Shown piece after piece: positions 6,429-12,567 of a stretch of DNA of 12,567 bases. The stretch comes from Burkholderiaceae bacterium (GTDB lineage Bacteria; Pseudomonadota; Gammaproteobacteria; Burkholderiales; Burkholderiaceae_D), in contig JACMLV010000129.1 of assembly GCA_014379395.1 (NCBI GenBank), positions 1-12,567 on the forward strand, in the 5' to 3' direction. Every line of letters begins with the position of its first letter. The first letter of the stretch is position 1. The notes under the pieces are model-generated. The model was not told the origin of the DNA, ran no database searches, and was given only the letters and a program-made list of their open reading frames with translations. The translations under genes and the position numbers were made by a program.

Positions 6429-9400
6429 GCGAAGGCCGTTTCAACCTATCGGCGCTGGCCGTGCGCGAGCGCGCCGTCACCTTGTTCCTGATCTGCCTGA
6501 TCGCGCTGGCCGGGCTCGTCTCATTTTTCAAGCTGGGGCGGGCGGAAGACCCGGCCTTCACGGTCAAGGTGATGACCATCGTTACCGCCTGGCCCGGCGC
6601 CAGCGCGCAGGAAATGCAGGACCAGGTCGCCGAGAGGATCGAAAAGCGCCTGCAGGAGCTGCGCTGGTATGAGCGCACCGAGACCTACACCAGGCCGGGC
6701 CTGGCCTTCACCACCTTGACCTTGCTCGACAGCACGCCGCCTGCCGAGGTGCAGGGGGAGTTTTACCAGGCCCGCAAGAAGGTGAGCGATGAAGCCGGCA
6801 ACCTGCCGTCCGGCGTGATCGGACCGATGGTCAACGACGAATATTCGGACGTCACCTTCGCCCTGTTCGCACTCAAGGCCAAGGGCGAACCGCAGCGCGT
6901 GCTGGTGCGCGACGCGGAGACGCTGCGCCAGCGGCTGCTGCACGTGCCGGGCGTAAAAAAGGTCAATATCGTCGGCGAGCAGCCCGAGCGCATTTATGTC
7001 GAGTTCTCGCATGAGCGCCTGGCGACGCTGGGCGTGAGCCCGCAAGACGTGTTCGCCGCGCTCCATGGCCAGAACGCGCTGACGCCGGCCGGCTCGGTGG
7101 AGACCAAGGGGCCGCAGGTGTTCATTCGCCTGGACGGCGCTTTCGACGAGTTGCAGAAAATCCGCGATACGCCGGTCGTCGCGCAGGGCCGCACCTTGAA
7201 GCTGTCCGACATCGCCACGATCAAGCGCGGCTATGAAGACCCGGCCACGTTCATGATCCGCAACGGCGGCGAGCCGGCTCTGCTCTTGGGCGTGGTCATG
7301 CGCGACGGTTGGAACGGACTCGACCTGGGCACGGCGCTCGATCAGGAGGTCGGCGCGATCAACGCCGCTATGCCGCTGGGCATGGGACTGAGCAAGGTCA
7401 CCGACCAGGCCGTCAATATCAGCTCGGCGGTCGACGAGTTCATGGTCAAGTTCTTCGCCGCGCTGCTGGTGGTCATGCTGGTGTGTTTCGTGAGCATGGG
7501 CTGGCGCGTCGGAATCGTGGTCGCCGCCGCCGTGCCGCTGACGCTGGCGATCGTCTTCGTGGTGATGGCCGCGACCGGCAAGAACTTCGACCGCATCACC
7601 CTGGGCTCGCTGATCCTCGGGCTGGGCCTGCTTGTCGACGACGCCATCATCGCCATCGAAATGATGGTGGTCAAAATGGAGGAGGGCTACAGCCGCGCCG
7701 CCGCCTCCGCCTATGCCTGGAGCCACACCGCCGCGCCCATGCTCGCGGGCACGCTGGTCACGGCCGTCGGCTTCATGCCCAATGGCTTCGCCCGTTCCAC
7801 CGCCGGCGAATACACCAGCAATATGTTCTGGATCGTCGGCATCGCCCTGATCGCGTCCTGGGTGGTCGCCGTGGTCTTCACGCCCTACCTTGGCGTGAAG
7901 CTGCTGCCCGACCTTAAAAAGGTCGATGGCGGCCACGACGCGCTCTACGACACCCCGCGCTATAACCGCTTCCGCCGGGTGCTCAGGCGCGTCATCGCAC
8001 GCAAGTGGCTGGTCGCCGGCGCGGTCGTCGGCCTGTTCGTCGCCGCCGTGCTCGGCATGGCGGTGGTCAAGAAGCAATTCTTCCCGATTTCCGACCGCCC
8101 CGAAGTGCTGGTCGAGGTGCAGATGCCCTATGGCACCTCGATCACCCAGACCAGCGCCGCCACGGCCAAGGTGGAGGCATGGCTGGCGAAACAGCCCGAA
8201 GCGAAGATCGTCACGGCCTACGTCGGCCAGGGCGCGCCGCGTTTCTACATGGCGATGGGGCCGGAACTGCCCGACCCGTCGTTCGCCAAGATCGTGGTGC
8301 GCACCGACAACCAGGATGAGCGCGAGGTGTTGAAAACGCGGCTGCGCAAGGCCATCGCCGACGGCCTCGCCCTGGAGGCGCGGGTGCGGGTCACCCAGCT
8401 CGTGTTTGGCCCGTATTCGCCGTTTCCGGTCGCCTACCGGATCACCGGCCCGGACCCGGACCGGCTGCGCAAGATCGCCGCCGACGTGCAGCAAGTCATG
8501 GTCGCCAGTCCGATGATGCGCACCGTCAATAGCGACTGGGGCGCGCGCTCGCCCGCGCTCCACTTCACCTTGCAGCAGGACCGCTTGCAGGCCGTCGGCT
8601 TGAGCTCCAGCGCCGTGGCGCAACAACTGCAATTCTTCCTGAGCGGCGTGCCCGTCACCGCCGTGCGCGAGGACATCCGCACGGTGCAGGTCATGGCCCG
8701 CTCGGCCGGCGACGCTCGGCTCGACCCGGCCAGGATCGCCGACTTCACACTGGCCGGCGCCGGCGGGCAACGCGTCCCGCTGTCGCAGGTGGGCAAGGTC
8801 GAGGTGCGCGCGGAGGAGCCGATCCTGCGCCGCCGCGACCGCGTGCCGACGATCACGGTGCGGGGCGACATCGCCGACGGCTTGCAGCCGCCGGACGTGT
8901 CCGCCGCCATTAGCGAGCGGCTTCAACCCGTCATGGACAAGCTGCCGGCCGGCTATCGCATCGACCAGGCCGGCTCGATCGAGGAATCGGGCAAGGCAAC
9001 CCAAGCCATGTTGCCGCTATTTCCGATCATGCTGGCGATAACCCTGCTCATCATCATCTTCCAGGTGCGCTCGATCTCGGCGATGGTCATGGTCTTCCTG
9101 ACCAGCCCGCTGGGTCTGATCGGCGTGGTGCCGACCCTGATCTTGTTCCGGCAGCCGTTCGGCATCAACGCGCTGGTCGGCCTGATCGCGCTGTCGGGCA
9201 TCCTGATGCGTAACACGCTGATCCTGATCGGACAGATCCACCACAACGAAAGGGCCGGACTGGACCCGTTCGATGCGCTGGTCGAGGCGACCGTGCAGCG
9301 TGCCCGGCCGGTGGTCTTGACGGCATTGGCGGCGATCCTGGCCTTCATCCCGCTGACCCATTCCGTATTCTGGGGAACCCTCGCTTACACGCTGATCGGC

Positions 9401-9607
9401 GGCACCTTCGCCGGGACGGTGCTAACGCTGGTGTTCCTGCCGGCCATGTATTCCATCTGGTTCAAGATCAGGCCGGCAGCGGCGGCCGATCCGGAGAGAA
9501 GCAATCTGCATGGAAAGGCGCATCCGGGAGGACGGACGCCGCCGCATTCACCCACCGATCTGGGGGGGCAGGAAAAAGCCACGTCACTGGCAGTCCGATC
9601 AAGATGA
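6425..9607 (+). CDS. RND efflux pump, inner-membrane permease (HAE1 type, TriC-like)
   Basis: Proton-driven drug exporter of the AcrB superfamily, 1060 residues. It has the classic duplicated layout: TM1 (about 18-36), a large periplasmic loop, TM2-6 (about 340-486), TM7 (about 530-550), a second loop, and TM8-12 (about 862-1012). The TM4 proton-relay pair is present as Asp405-Asp406 in LGLLVDDAIIAIEMM. In TM10, Arg929 (GILMRNTLILI) occupies the place of AcrB Lys940. The KLGRAEDPAFTVK stretch near residue 36 is reminiscent of the TriC branch, which handles triclosan in Pseudomonas, but substrates cannot be inferred. Residues 1018-1060 are an unusual Pro/Gly/Arg-rich tail after the normal WFKIRP end. 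Start codon overlaps the adaptor stop (ATGA). Confidence 0.94.
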   Translation: MSEGRFNLSALAVRERAVTLFLICLIALAGLVSFFKLGRAEDPAFTVKVMTIVTAWPGASAQEMQDQVAERIEKRLQELRWYERTETYTRPGLAFTTLTLLDSTPPAEVQGEFYQARKKVSDEAGNLPSGVIGPMVNDEYSDVTFALFALKAKGEPQRVLVRDAETLRQRLLHVPGVKKVNIVGEQPERIYVEFSHERLATLGVSPQDVFAALHGQNALTPAGSVETKGPQVFIRLDGAFDELQKIRDTPVVAQGRTLKLSDIATIKRGYEDPATFMIRNGGEPALLLGVVMRDGWNGLDLGTALDQEVGAINAAMPLGMGLSKVTDQAVNISSAVDEFMVKFFAALLVVMLVCFVSMGWRVGIVVAAAVPLTLAIVFVVMAATGKNFDRITLGSLILGLGLLVDDAIIAIEMMVVKMEEGYSRAAASAYAWSHTAAPMLAGTLVTAVGFMPNGFARSTAGEYTSNMFWIVGIALIASWVVAVVFTPYLGVKLLPDLKKVDGGHDALYDTPRYNRFRRVLRRVIARKWLVAGAVVGLFVAAVLGMAVVKKQFFPISDRPEVLVEVQMPYGTSITQTSAATAKVEAWLAKQPEAKIVTAYVGQGAPRFYMAMGPELPDPSFAKIVVRTDNQDEREVLKTRLRKAIADGLALEARVRVTQLVFGPYSPFPVAYRITGPDPDRLRKIAADVQQVMVASPMMRTVNSDWGARSPALHFTLQQDRLQAVGLSSSAVAQQLQFFLSGVPVTAVREDIRTVQVMARSAGDARLDPARIADFTLAGAGGQRVPLSQVGKVEVRAEEPILRRRDRVPTITVRGDIADGLQPPDVSAAISERLQPVMDKLPAGYRIDQAGSIEESGKATQAMLPLFPIMLAITLLIIIFQVRSISAMVMVFLTSPLGLIGVVPTLILFRQPFGINALVGLIALSGILMRNTLILIGQIHHNERAGLDPFDALVEATVQRARPVVLTALAAILAFIPLTHSVFWGTLAYTLIGGTFAGTVLTLVFLPAMYSIWFKIRPAAAADPERSNLHGKAHPGGRTPPHSPTDLGGQEKATSLAVRSR

Positions 9608-9617
9608 AGGAAAAACC

Positions 9618-9671
9618 ATGACCCTGCCGGCCAACGACTGGACAGCCCGGCAGGAAGCCGCACGGCAATGA
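9618..9671 (+). CDS. Possible 17-codon ORF after the pump gene
   Basis: An ATG-to-TGA frame (product begins MTLPANDWTARQEA) preceded by a good ribosome site: AAGGA at 9607-9611, six bases before the ATG and touching the pump stop codon. The same frame is open back to an ATG at 9510 (53 codons), overlapping the pump tail. It may be a short peptide, the head of a gene cut by the TGA at 9669, or chance. I do not recognise the product. Confidence 0.22.
   Translation: MTLPANDWTARQEAARQ
9623..9654 (+). terminator. Hairpin after the efflux genes, weak terminator candidate
   Basis: CCTGCCGG (9623-9630) pairs exactly with CCGGCAGG (9647-9654) across a 16-nt loop, starting 16 nt after the pump stop. 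There is no T-run after it, so it would not be a standard intrinsic terminator; it could still stall or protect the transcript end. Confidence 0.25.
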
Positions 9672-9750
9672 TCGCTTGCAGGCGGCGGCAGCCTGGCCCG
9701 GATGGAACAGCTCGCCGGCAAGAGCGTCCCAACGCTCACGCAGACATGCC

Positions 9751-9764
9751 TTGATTTTAATCAA
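9751..9764. promoter_or_regulatory. Consensus FNR/Anr-type binding site
   Basis: TTGAT-TTTA-ATCAA matches the FNR/Anr consensus TTGATNNNNATCAA at all ten defined positions. It sits in an AT-rich island that stands out from the GC-rich surroundings. No well-formed -10 lies at the distance expected for activation toward the right, and the DUF3348 start is about 350 nt away, so the target gene is unclear. TTGATTTTAA (9751-9760) also pairs exactly with TTAAAATCAA (9779-9788), so the site could be part of an AT-rich hairpin instead. Confidence 0.5.
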
Positions 9765-9811
9765 TCATGTAATCCTATTTAAAATCAATCGGTTATGGAT
9801 GGTGGGTGCAC

Positions 9812-9832
9812 TTATCCACAGAGTTAACCACA
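9812..9832 (+). promoter_or_regulatory. DnaA box and adjacent near-match
   Basis: TTATCCACA (9812-9820) is the consensus high-affinity DnaA box. TTAACCACA (9824-9832), one base off, follows with its start 12 nt later, on the same strand and about one helical turn away. They lie directly beside the AT-rich island. Nothing else suggests a replication origin here (no dnaA, dnaN, parA or rep gene), so a DnaA titration or regulatory site, or chance, is more likely. Confidence 0.35.
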
Positions 9833-9872
9833 CAAAGTGGGGGCAACTTCCTGGCACCCGCGTCGGCCGTCC

Positions 9873-9899
9873 CGATGCCGATAGGTGATGTCGGCGTCG
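9873..9899. repeat. GC-rich hairpin
   Basis: CGATGCCGA (9873-9881) pairs with TCGGCGTCG (9891-9899), nine pairs including one G-T, around a 9-nt loop. No T-run follows. Role unknown. Confidence 0.35.
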
Positions 9900-9955
9900 G
9901 CTGCGCAAATTGGCCGTTGCCAACCGGATTGGCCGGGCTCGTCCCCGCCGCTCGT

Positions 9956-9984
9956 TTGAGTTCGCTACGCCGCCGCGATATAAT
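9956..9984 (+). promoter_or_regulatory. Strong sigma-70 promoter for the DUF3348-DUF802 operon
   Basis: TTGAGT (9956-9961) and a perfect TATAAT (9979-9984) are separated by the ideal 17 nt. Transcription would start near 9991 and run into DUF3348 after a leader of about 120 nt. It is the best-formed promoter in the window and suggests constitutive expression of the downstream pair. Confidence 0.75.
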
Positions 9985-10042
9985 CCCCGCTTTATAGATG
10001 CCTGAATGGCCGGCCAGATTCGCTGGAGTACGGCCAAAAACG

Positions 10043-10068
10043 GGTTCACGCGGAGCGCGGCGTGAACC
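10043..10068 (+). other. Leader hairpin with Shine-Dalgarno-like loop
   Basis: GGTTCACGC (10043-10051) and GCGTGAACC (10060-10068) form a perfect 9-bp stem around the loop GGAGCGCG. The loop begins with a Shine-Dalgarno-like GGAG, and the 3' arm contains the GTG at 10062 that could start an 11-codon leader peptide. The hairpin lies in the untranslated leader of DUF3348. The following bases are not a proper T-run, so attenuation by simple termination is uncertain. Confidence 0.5.
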
Positions 10069-10097
10069 ACCATTCTCCCTGCTTGTTTCAATTTTGA
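10062..10097 (+). CDS. Possible 11-codon leader peptide
   Basis: GTG at 10062 with GGAG six bases upstream opens an 11-codon frame (MNHHSPCLFQF) ending in TGA at 10095-10097, twelve bases before the DUF3348 ATG. As DUF3348 has no ribosome site of its own, ribosomes finishing this peptide could restart there. Chance is a real alternative. Confidence 0.25.
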   Translation: MNHHSPCLFQF

Positions 10098-10109
10098 TTG
10101 CACCTGCAT

Positions 10110-10886
10110 ATGGCGCGAGTGTTGCCGCGTACAAATTTCCACAGTTCCCAGCTGATCCGTTGCCTCGCCGATCTGGACGTTCTGGATAACGCCGAGTCCG
10201 GGAATGCGTTTGCGGAAAAACTGGGCCAGTGGATGCATTTCACCGACGCCATCGCCTTGTCCGGCGTACACGGCGAGAGCATCGCGACGCCGTCAAAAGA
10301 GCAGGCGAAAATCGGGCGGGACGGGAAAAACAGCGCGTGCGTGGCGGCCGGCATCGAATTGGAGCGGGTGCGGGCCTTCCTGACCAATTCGATCACGAAG
10401 AGTTGCTCTCCCAACGCGGGCAACACGCTGATCAAGTTGCCCGCGCCAATGCTGGAACTGCCGCTCAACATCGCGACCGCTTACGCGCCGTATGGCCGGT
10501 TTTATGAAGCCCATCAGCGCGATATGGAATCGAGCATTCAGCCGCTGCGCACCACGGTGCGGGCGGCGGTCGCGAAGGCGTCGCCGAGGCTGAAGAAGCT
10601 CGCCGACCTGGACGCGACGCTGGGCAAGATCCTTCGCGATCGCGAGAATAAATTGCTTGCCAAGGTGCCGGCGCTGCTCAAGAAACGTTTTGAACAATTG
10701 TTCAAGGCGCATCAGCAAAGGCTTGCCGATACCCGGCAGGCGGACGACCCTTCCGGCTGGACGCAAGCGGGGGGCTGGCTGGCGCGCTTTTGCAAAGATA
10801 TGCAAACGCTGCTGCTGGCCGAAGTGGAGCTTCGCTTGCAGCCGACGATGGGACTAATTGAAGCATTCAAACAAGATCCGCAATGA
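10110..10886 (+). CDS. DUF3348 family protein (unknown function)
   Basis: The product matches my memory of DUF3348, a family found mainly in betaproteobacteria: an N-terminal RTNFHSSQLIRCLADLDV (7-24) followed by GNAFAEKLGQWMHFTDAIALS. The 258-residue protein has no signal peptide or membrane segment. It is mostly helical and basic in its middle (about 150-212), so it is probably cytoplasmic. I chose ATG 10110 because an in-frame TGA at 10095 limits upstream choices to TTG 10098 or CTG 10104; none of these has a ribosome site. Its TGA overlaps the ATG of the DUF802 gene by 4 nt, so the two are translated together and probably act together. No enzyme motif was seen. A role as accessory to the membrane partner is inference. 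Confidence 0.83.
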   Translation: MARVLPRTNFHSSQLIRCLADLDVLDNAESGNAFAEKLGQWMHFTDAIALSGVHGESIATPSKEQAKIGRDGKNSACVAAGIELERVRAFLTNSITKSCSPNAGNTLIKLPAPMLELPLNIATAYAPYGRFYEAHQRDMESSIQPLRTTVRAAVAKASPRLKKLADLDATLGKILRDRENKLLAKVPALLKKRFEQLFKAHQQRLADTRQADDPSGWTQAGGWLARFCKDMQTLLLAEVELRLQPTMGLIEAFKQDPQ

Positions 10887-12567
10887 ACAGACATTTATTT
10901 ACGCTCGCCTTTCTTCTGGGCGCAGTTGGAATCGTTTGGGTGGGCGTCGGTTTTATCGACTCCAGTTTTCTGGCGCTGGCGATGACGGCAAGCATCGGCG
11001 CGGTGTATGCGTTTGGCGCGCTCGAACTGTATCGGTTCCGCCAGGCGACATCGACCCTGGCGGCCGCGCTGACGGCGATTCCCGACCAACTCGCCGAGCT
11101 TGGCGACTGGCTGGCCGGCGTGCATCCTTCGCTGCAAAATCCGGTGCGCTTGCGCATCGAGGGCGAACGGGTCGGTTTGCCCGGTCCCGGCCTGACGCCG
11201 TATCTGGTCGGGCTGCTGGTCATGCTGGGGATGCTCGGCACCTTTCTGGGCATGGTCGTCACGCTCAAAGGCGCGGTCTTCGCCCTGGAAAAAACCACCG
11301 ACCTGCAAGCGATCCGCTCGGCGCTGGCGGTGCCGGTCAAGGGCCTGGGGCTGGCGTTCGGCACCTCGGTGGCGGGGGTGGCCGCATCGGCCATGCTGGG
11401 CTTGATGTCGGCGCTCAGCCGGCGCGAAAGAATGCTTTGCGCGCAAGTGCTGGACACCAAAATCGCGACCGTGCTGCGCCACTTTTCCCTCACACATCAA
11501 CGCCAGGAAACTTTCAAGGCCTTGCAGCTGCAATCCCAGGCTTTGCCCGCGGTGGCCGATCAACTGCGGGCGATGATGGCGCAGATGGCCGACATGAGCG
11601 AGCAATTGAACCAGCGCTTGCTCAGCAATCAGCAAGAGTTTCACAGCAACGTCAAAGGCGTCTATACCGACCTGGCTAGCTCGGTCGATAAATCGCTGCG
11701 CGAGAGCTTGAGCCAAAGCGCGCAGGCGGCCGGCGAAAGCATCAAACCGGTGGTCGAGGCGGCGATGAGTGGCATCGTGCGCGACGCCAAACTGATGCAT
11801 GAAAGCATGGCCGATACGGTTCAGTTGCAACTCGACGGCCTGGCGGAGCGCTTCAGCCAGACCACCAGCACCGTGGCCGAAACCTGGACCGCCGCGCTCA
11901 GCAGCCATGAACAGGCAAACGCCGGCGTCGTCGCTTGCGTGGGCCGCGCCCTCGATGCGTTCAGCGAAACATTCGAGCAGCGTTCCGACGCACTCGTGAT
12001 CACCGTGAGCGAGGCCTACGCCAGCCTGCAAACCGGCCAGGCCGAGCAGGATCGCCAGCGGCAGCAGGCGTGGACGCAGTCGGTGGAGGCGATGGCTGCG
12101 GCGCTGAAGAGCAACGAACAGGCGAGCGCGGGCATCGTGGCCGATGTGCGCAGTTCGCTCCATGCGTTCAACGAAACCTACGAGCAGCGTTCGGGCGCGC
12201 TCGTGACAACAGTGAGCGAGGCCTACGCCAGCTTGCAGAGCACGCAAGCCGAGCAGGATCTGCAACGGCAGCAGGCGTGGACGCAGTCGGTGGAAGCGAT
12301 GGCTGCGGCGCTGAAGAGCAACGAACAGGCGAGCGCGGGCATCGTGGCCGACGTGCGCAGTTCGCTCCATGCGTTCAACCAAACCTACGAGCAGCGTTCG
12401 GGCGCCTTGGTGACCAACGTGAGCGAGGCCTACTCCAGCCTGCAGAGCACGCAAGCCGAGCAGGACCGCCAGCGGCAGCAGGCGTGGACGCAGTCGGTGG
12501 AAGCGCTGGCGGCGGCGCTCAAGCGCAACGACCAGGCCAGTGCCGGCATCGTGGCCGACGTGCGCAG
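10883..12567 (+). CDS. DUF802 protein: MotA/TolQ/ExbB-like membrane channel with long repeat tail, 3' end outside window
   Basis: At least 561 residues; the frame is open to the window edge. Membrane helices lie at about 4-23, 28-48, 106-126 and 154-178. The last two, with LGMLGTFLGMVVTLKGA (116-131) and GLAFGTSVAGVAASAMLGL (156-174), resemble the pore helices of the MotA/TolQ/ExbB ion-channel family. They include small and hydroxyl residues (Thr120, Thr161, Ser162) where such channels carry ion-path residues. From about 180 onward the chain is a polar, helical, coiled-coil-like cytoplasmic tail rich in Gln, Ala, Ser and Glu. Its part from residue 387 consists of 69-residue tandem repeats, with a divergent earlier copy from about 332. 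The ATG overlaps the DUF3348 stop. I recall homologues being followed by an OmpA-type gene, as expected for a stator pair. Channel activity is inference. Confidence 0.85.
   Translation, partial: MNRHLFTLAFLLGAVGIVWVGVGFIDSSFLALAMTASIGAVYAFGALELYRFRQATSTLAAALTAIPDQLAELGDWLAGVHPSLQNPVRLRIEGERVGLPGPGLTPYLVGLLVMLGMLGTFLGMVVTLKGAVFALEKTTDLQAIRSALAVPVKGLGLAFGTSVAGVAASAMLGLMSALSRRERMLCAQVLDTKIATVLRHFSLTHQRQETFKALQLQSQALPAVADQLRAMMAQMADMSEQLNQRLLSNQQEFHSNVKGVYTDLASSVDKSLRESLSQSAQAAGESIKPVVEAAMSGIVRDAKLMHESMADTVQLQLDGLAERFSQTTSTVAETWTAALSSHEQANAGVVACVGRALDAFSETFEQRSDALVITVSEAYASLQTGQAEQDRQRQQAWTQSVEAMAAALKSNEQASAGIVADVRSSLHAFNETYEQRSGALVTTVSEAYASLQSTQAEQDLQRQQAWTQSVEAMAAALKSNEQASAGIVADVRSSLHAFNQTYEQRSGALVTNVSEAYSSLQSTQAEQDRQRQQAWTQSVEALAAALKRNDQASAGIVADVR
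12041..12567 (+). repeat. 207-bp in-frame tandem repeats in the DUF802 gene
   Basis: Units begin at 12041, 12248 and 12455 (last one cut at 113 nt). The first two differ at 14 of 207 positions by hand count (about 93% identical), including long exactly matching blocks. Each unit encodes 69 residues running from AEQD and RQQAWTQSVEA to YEQRSGALV and SLQSTQ. A diverged, shorter relative lies before them, with its matching Trp codon at 11885. The high identity suggests recent duplication or gene conversion. More copies probably follow outside the window. Confidence 0.92.

Larger units (their letters stand above)
9608..10109. other. Signal-rich intergenic region between the pump and DUF3348 genes
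   Basis: About 500 nt with no confident gene. Left to right: a tiny ORF with a hairpin inside it, an AT-rich island with an FNR-type box, a DnaA box and near-match, a GC-rich hairpin, a strong sigma-70 promoter, and a leader hairpin with a possible leader peptide. Minus-strand frames here (for example 9793-10134) look like GC-driven noise. Confidence 0.6.

Noticed and set aside
6521..9004. Minus-strand open frame of 827 codons
   Set aside because: It lies wholly antisense to the RND pump gene. Its product is rich in His, Asp, Gly and Arg with no domain, as expected for the mirror frame of a GC-rich gene.
9793..10134. Minus-strand frame of 113 codons in the intergenic region
   Set aside because: No ribosome site or recognisable domain, and it crosses the strong plus-strand promoter and leader.
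10895..12454. Minus-strand open frame of 519 codons with internal repeats
   Set aside because: It is antisense to the DUF802 gene; its repeats simply mirror the 207-bp repeats of the real gene.
12041..12567. CRISPR-like periodic repeat
   Set aside because: The repeats are directly adjacent, 207 nt long, in frame with a coding sequence and have no spacers.

Overview
The window is GC-rich DNA from a proteobacterium. The DUF3348-DUF802 gene pair at the right end is, as far as I know, typical of Burkholderiales. Together with the CpaA/CpaB style of the Tad genes this points to a betaproteobacterium, most likely of the Oxalobacteraceae (Massilia/Duganella/Janthinobacterium type). The family-level assignment is inference. 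No insertion sequence, tRNA, rRNA or CRISPR array was found.

Left part (1-2043, minus strand): the start of a tad (tight adherence, Flp-type pilus) operon, read right to left as cpaA (prepilin peptidase), cpaB (SAF-domain periplasmic assembly protein) and cpaC (secretin, cut by the window edge), with gaps of 18-19 nt. No Flp pilin gene lies immediately upstream of cpaA. Positions 2044-2557 hold no confident gene: only a GC-rich perfect hairpin and two tiny coding-like frames. A lone hotdog-fold acyl-CoA thioesterase follows on the plus strand (2558-3031).

Centre (3061-9607): a complete tripartite RND efflux module around its regulator. An OprM/NodT-type outer-membrane lipoprotein is on the minus strand. 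Divergent from it are a TetR-family repressor, then a lipoprotein membrane-fusion protein and a TriC-like RND pump whose genes overlap by ATGA. A perfect 10-bp inverted repeat lies in the OMF/tetR gap and is the likely TetR operator. A sigma-70-like promoter with related half-sites precedes the membrane-fusion gene. This suggests one repressor controls its own gene, the channel and the pump.

Right intergenic (9608-10109): about 500 nt without a confident gene but dense in signals. It has a consensus FNR/Anr box in an AT-rich island, a consensus DnaA box beside a near-match, hairpins, a very good sigma-70 promoter (TTGAGT-17-TATAAT), and a leader with a hairpin and a possible 11-codon leader peptide.

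Right end (10110-12567): DUF3348 followed, with an ATGA overlap, by a DUF802 protein. The latter has a four-helix MotA/TolQ/ExbB-like membrane part and a very long cytoplasmic tail made partly of a 69-residue tandem repeat, running off the window. This has the architecture of a stator-type ion channel with a long tail, as in ZorA of Zorya. It is the best candidate here for an undescribed system.
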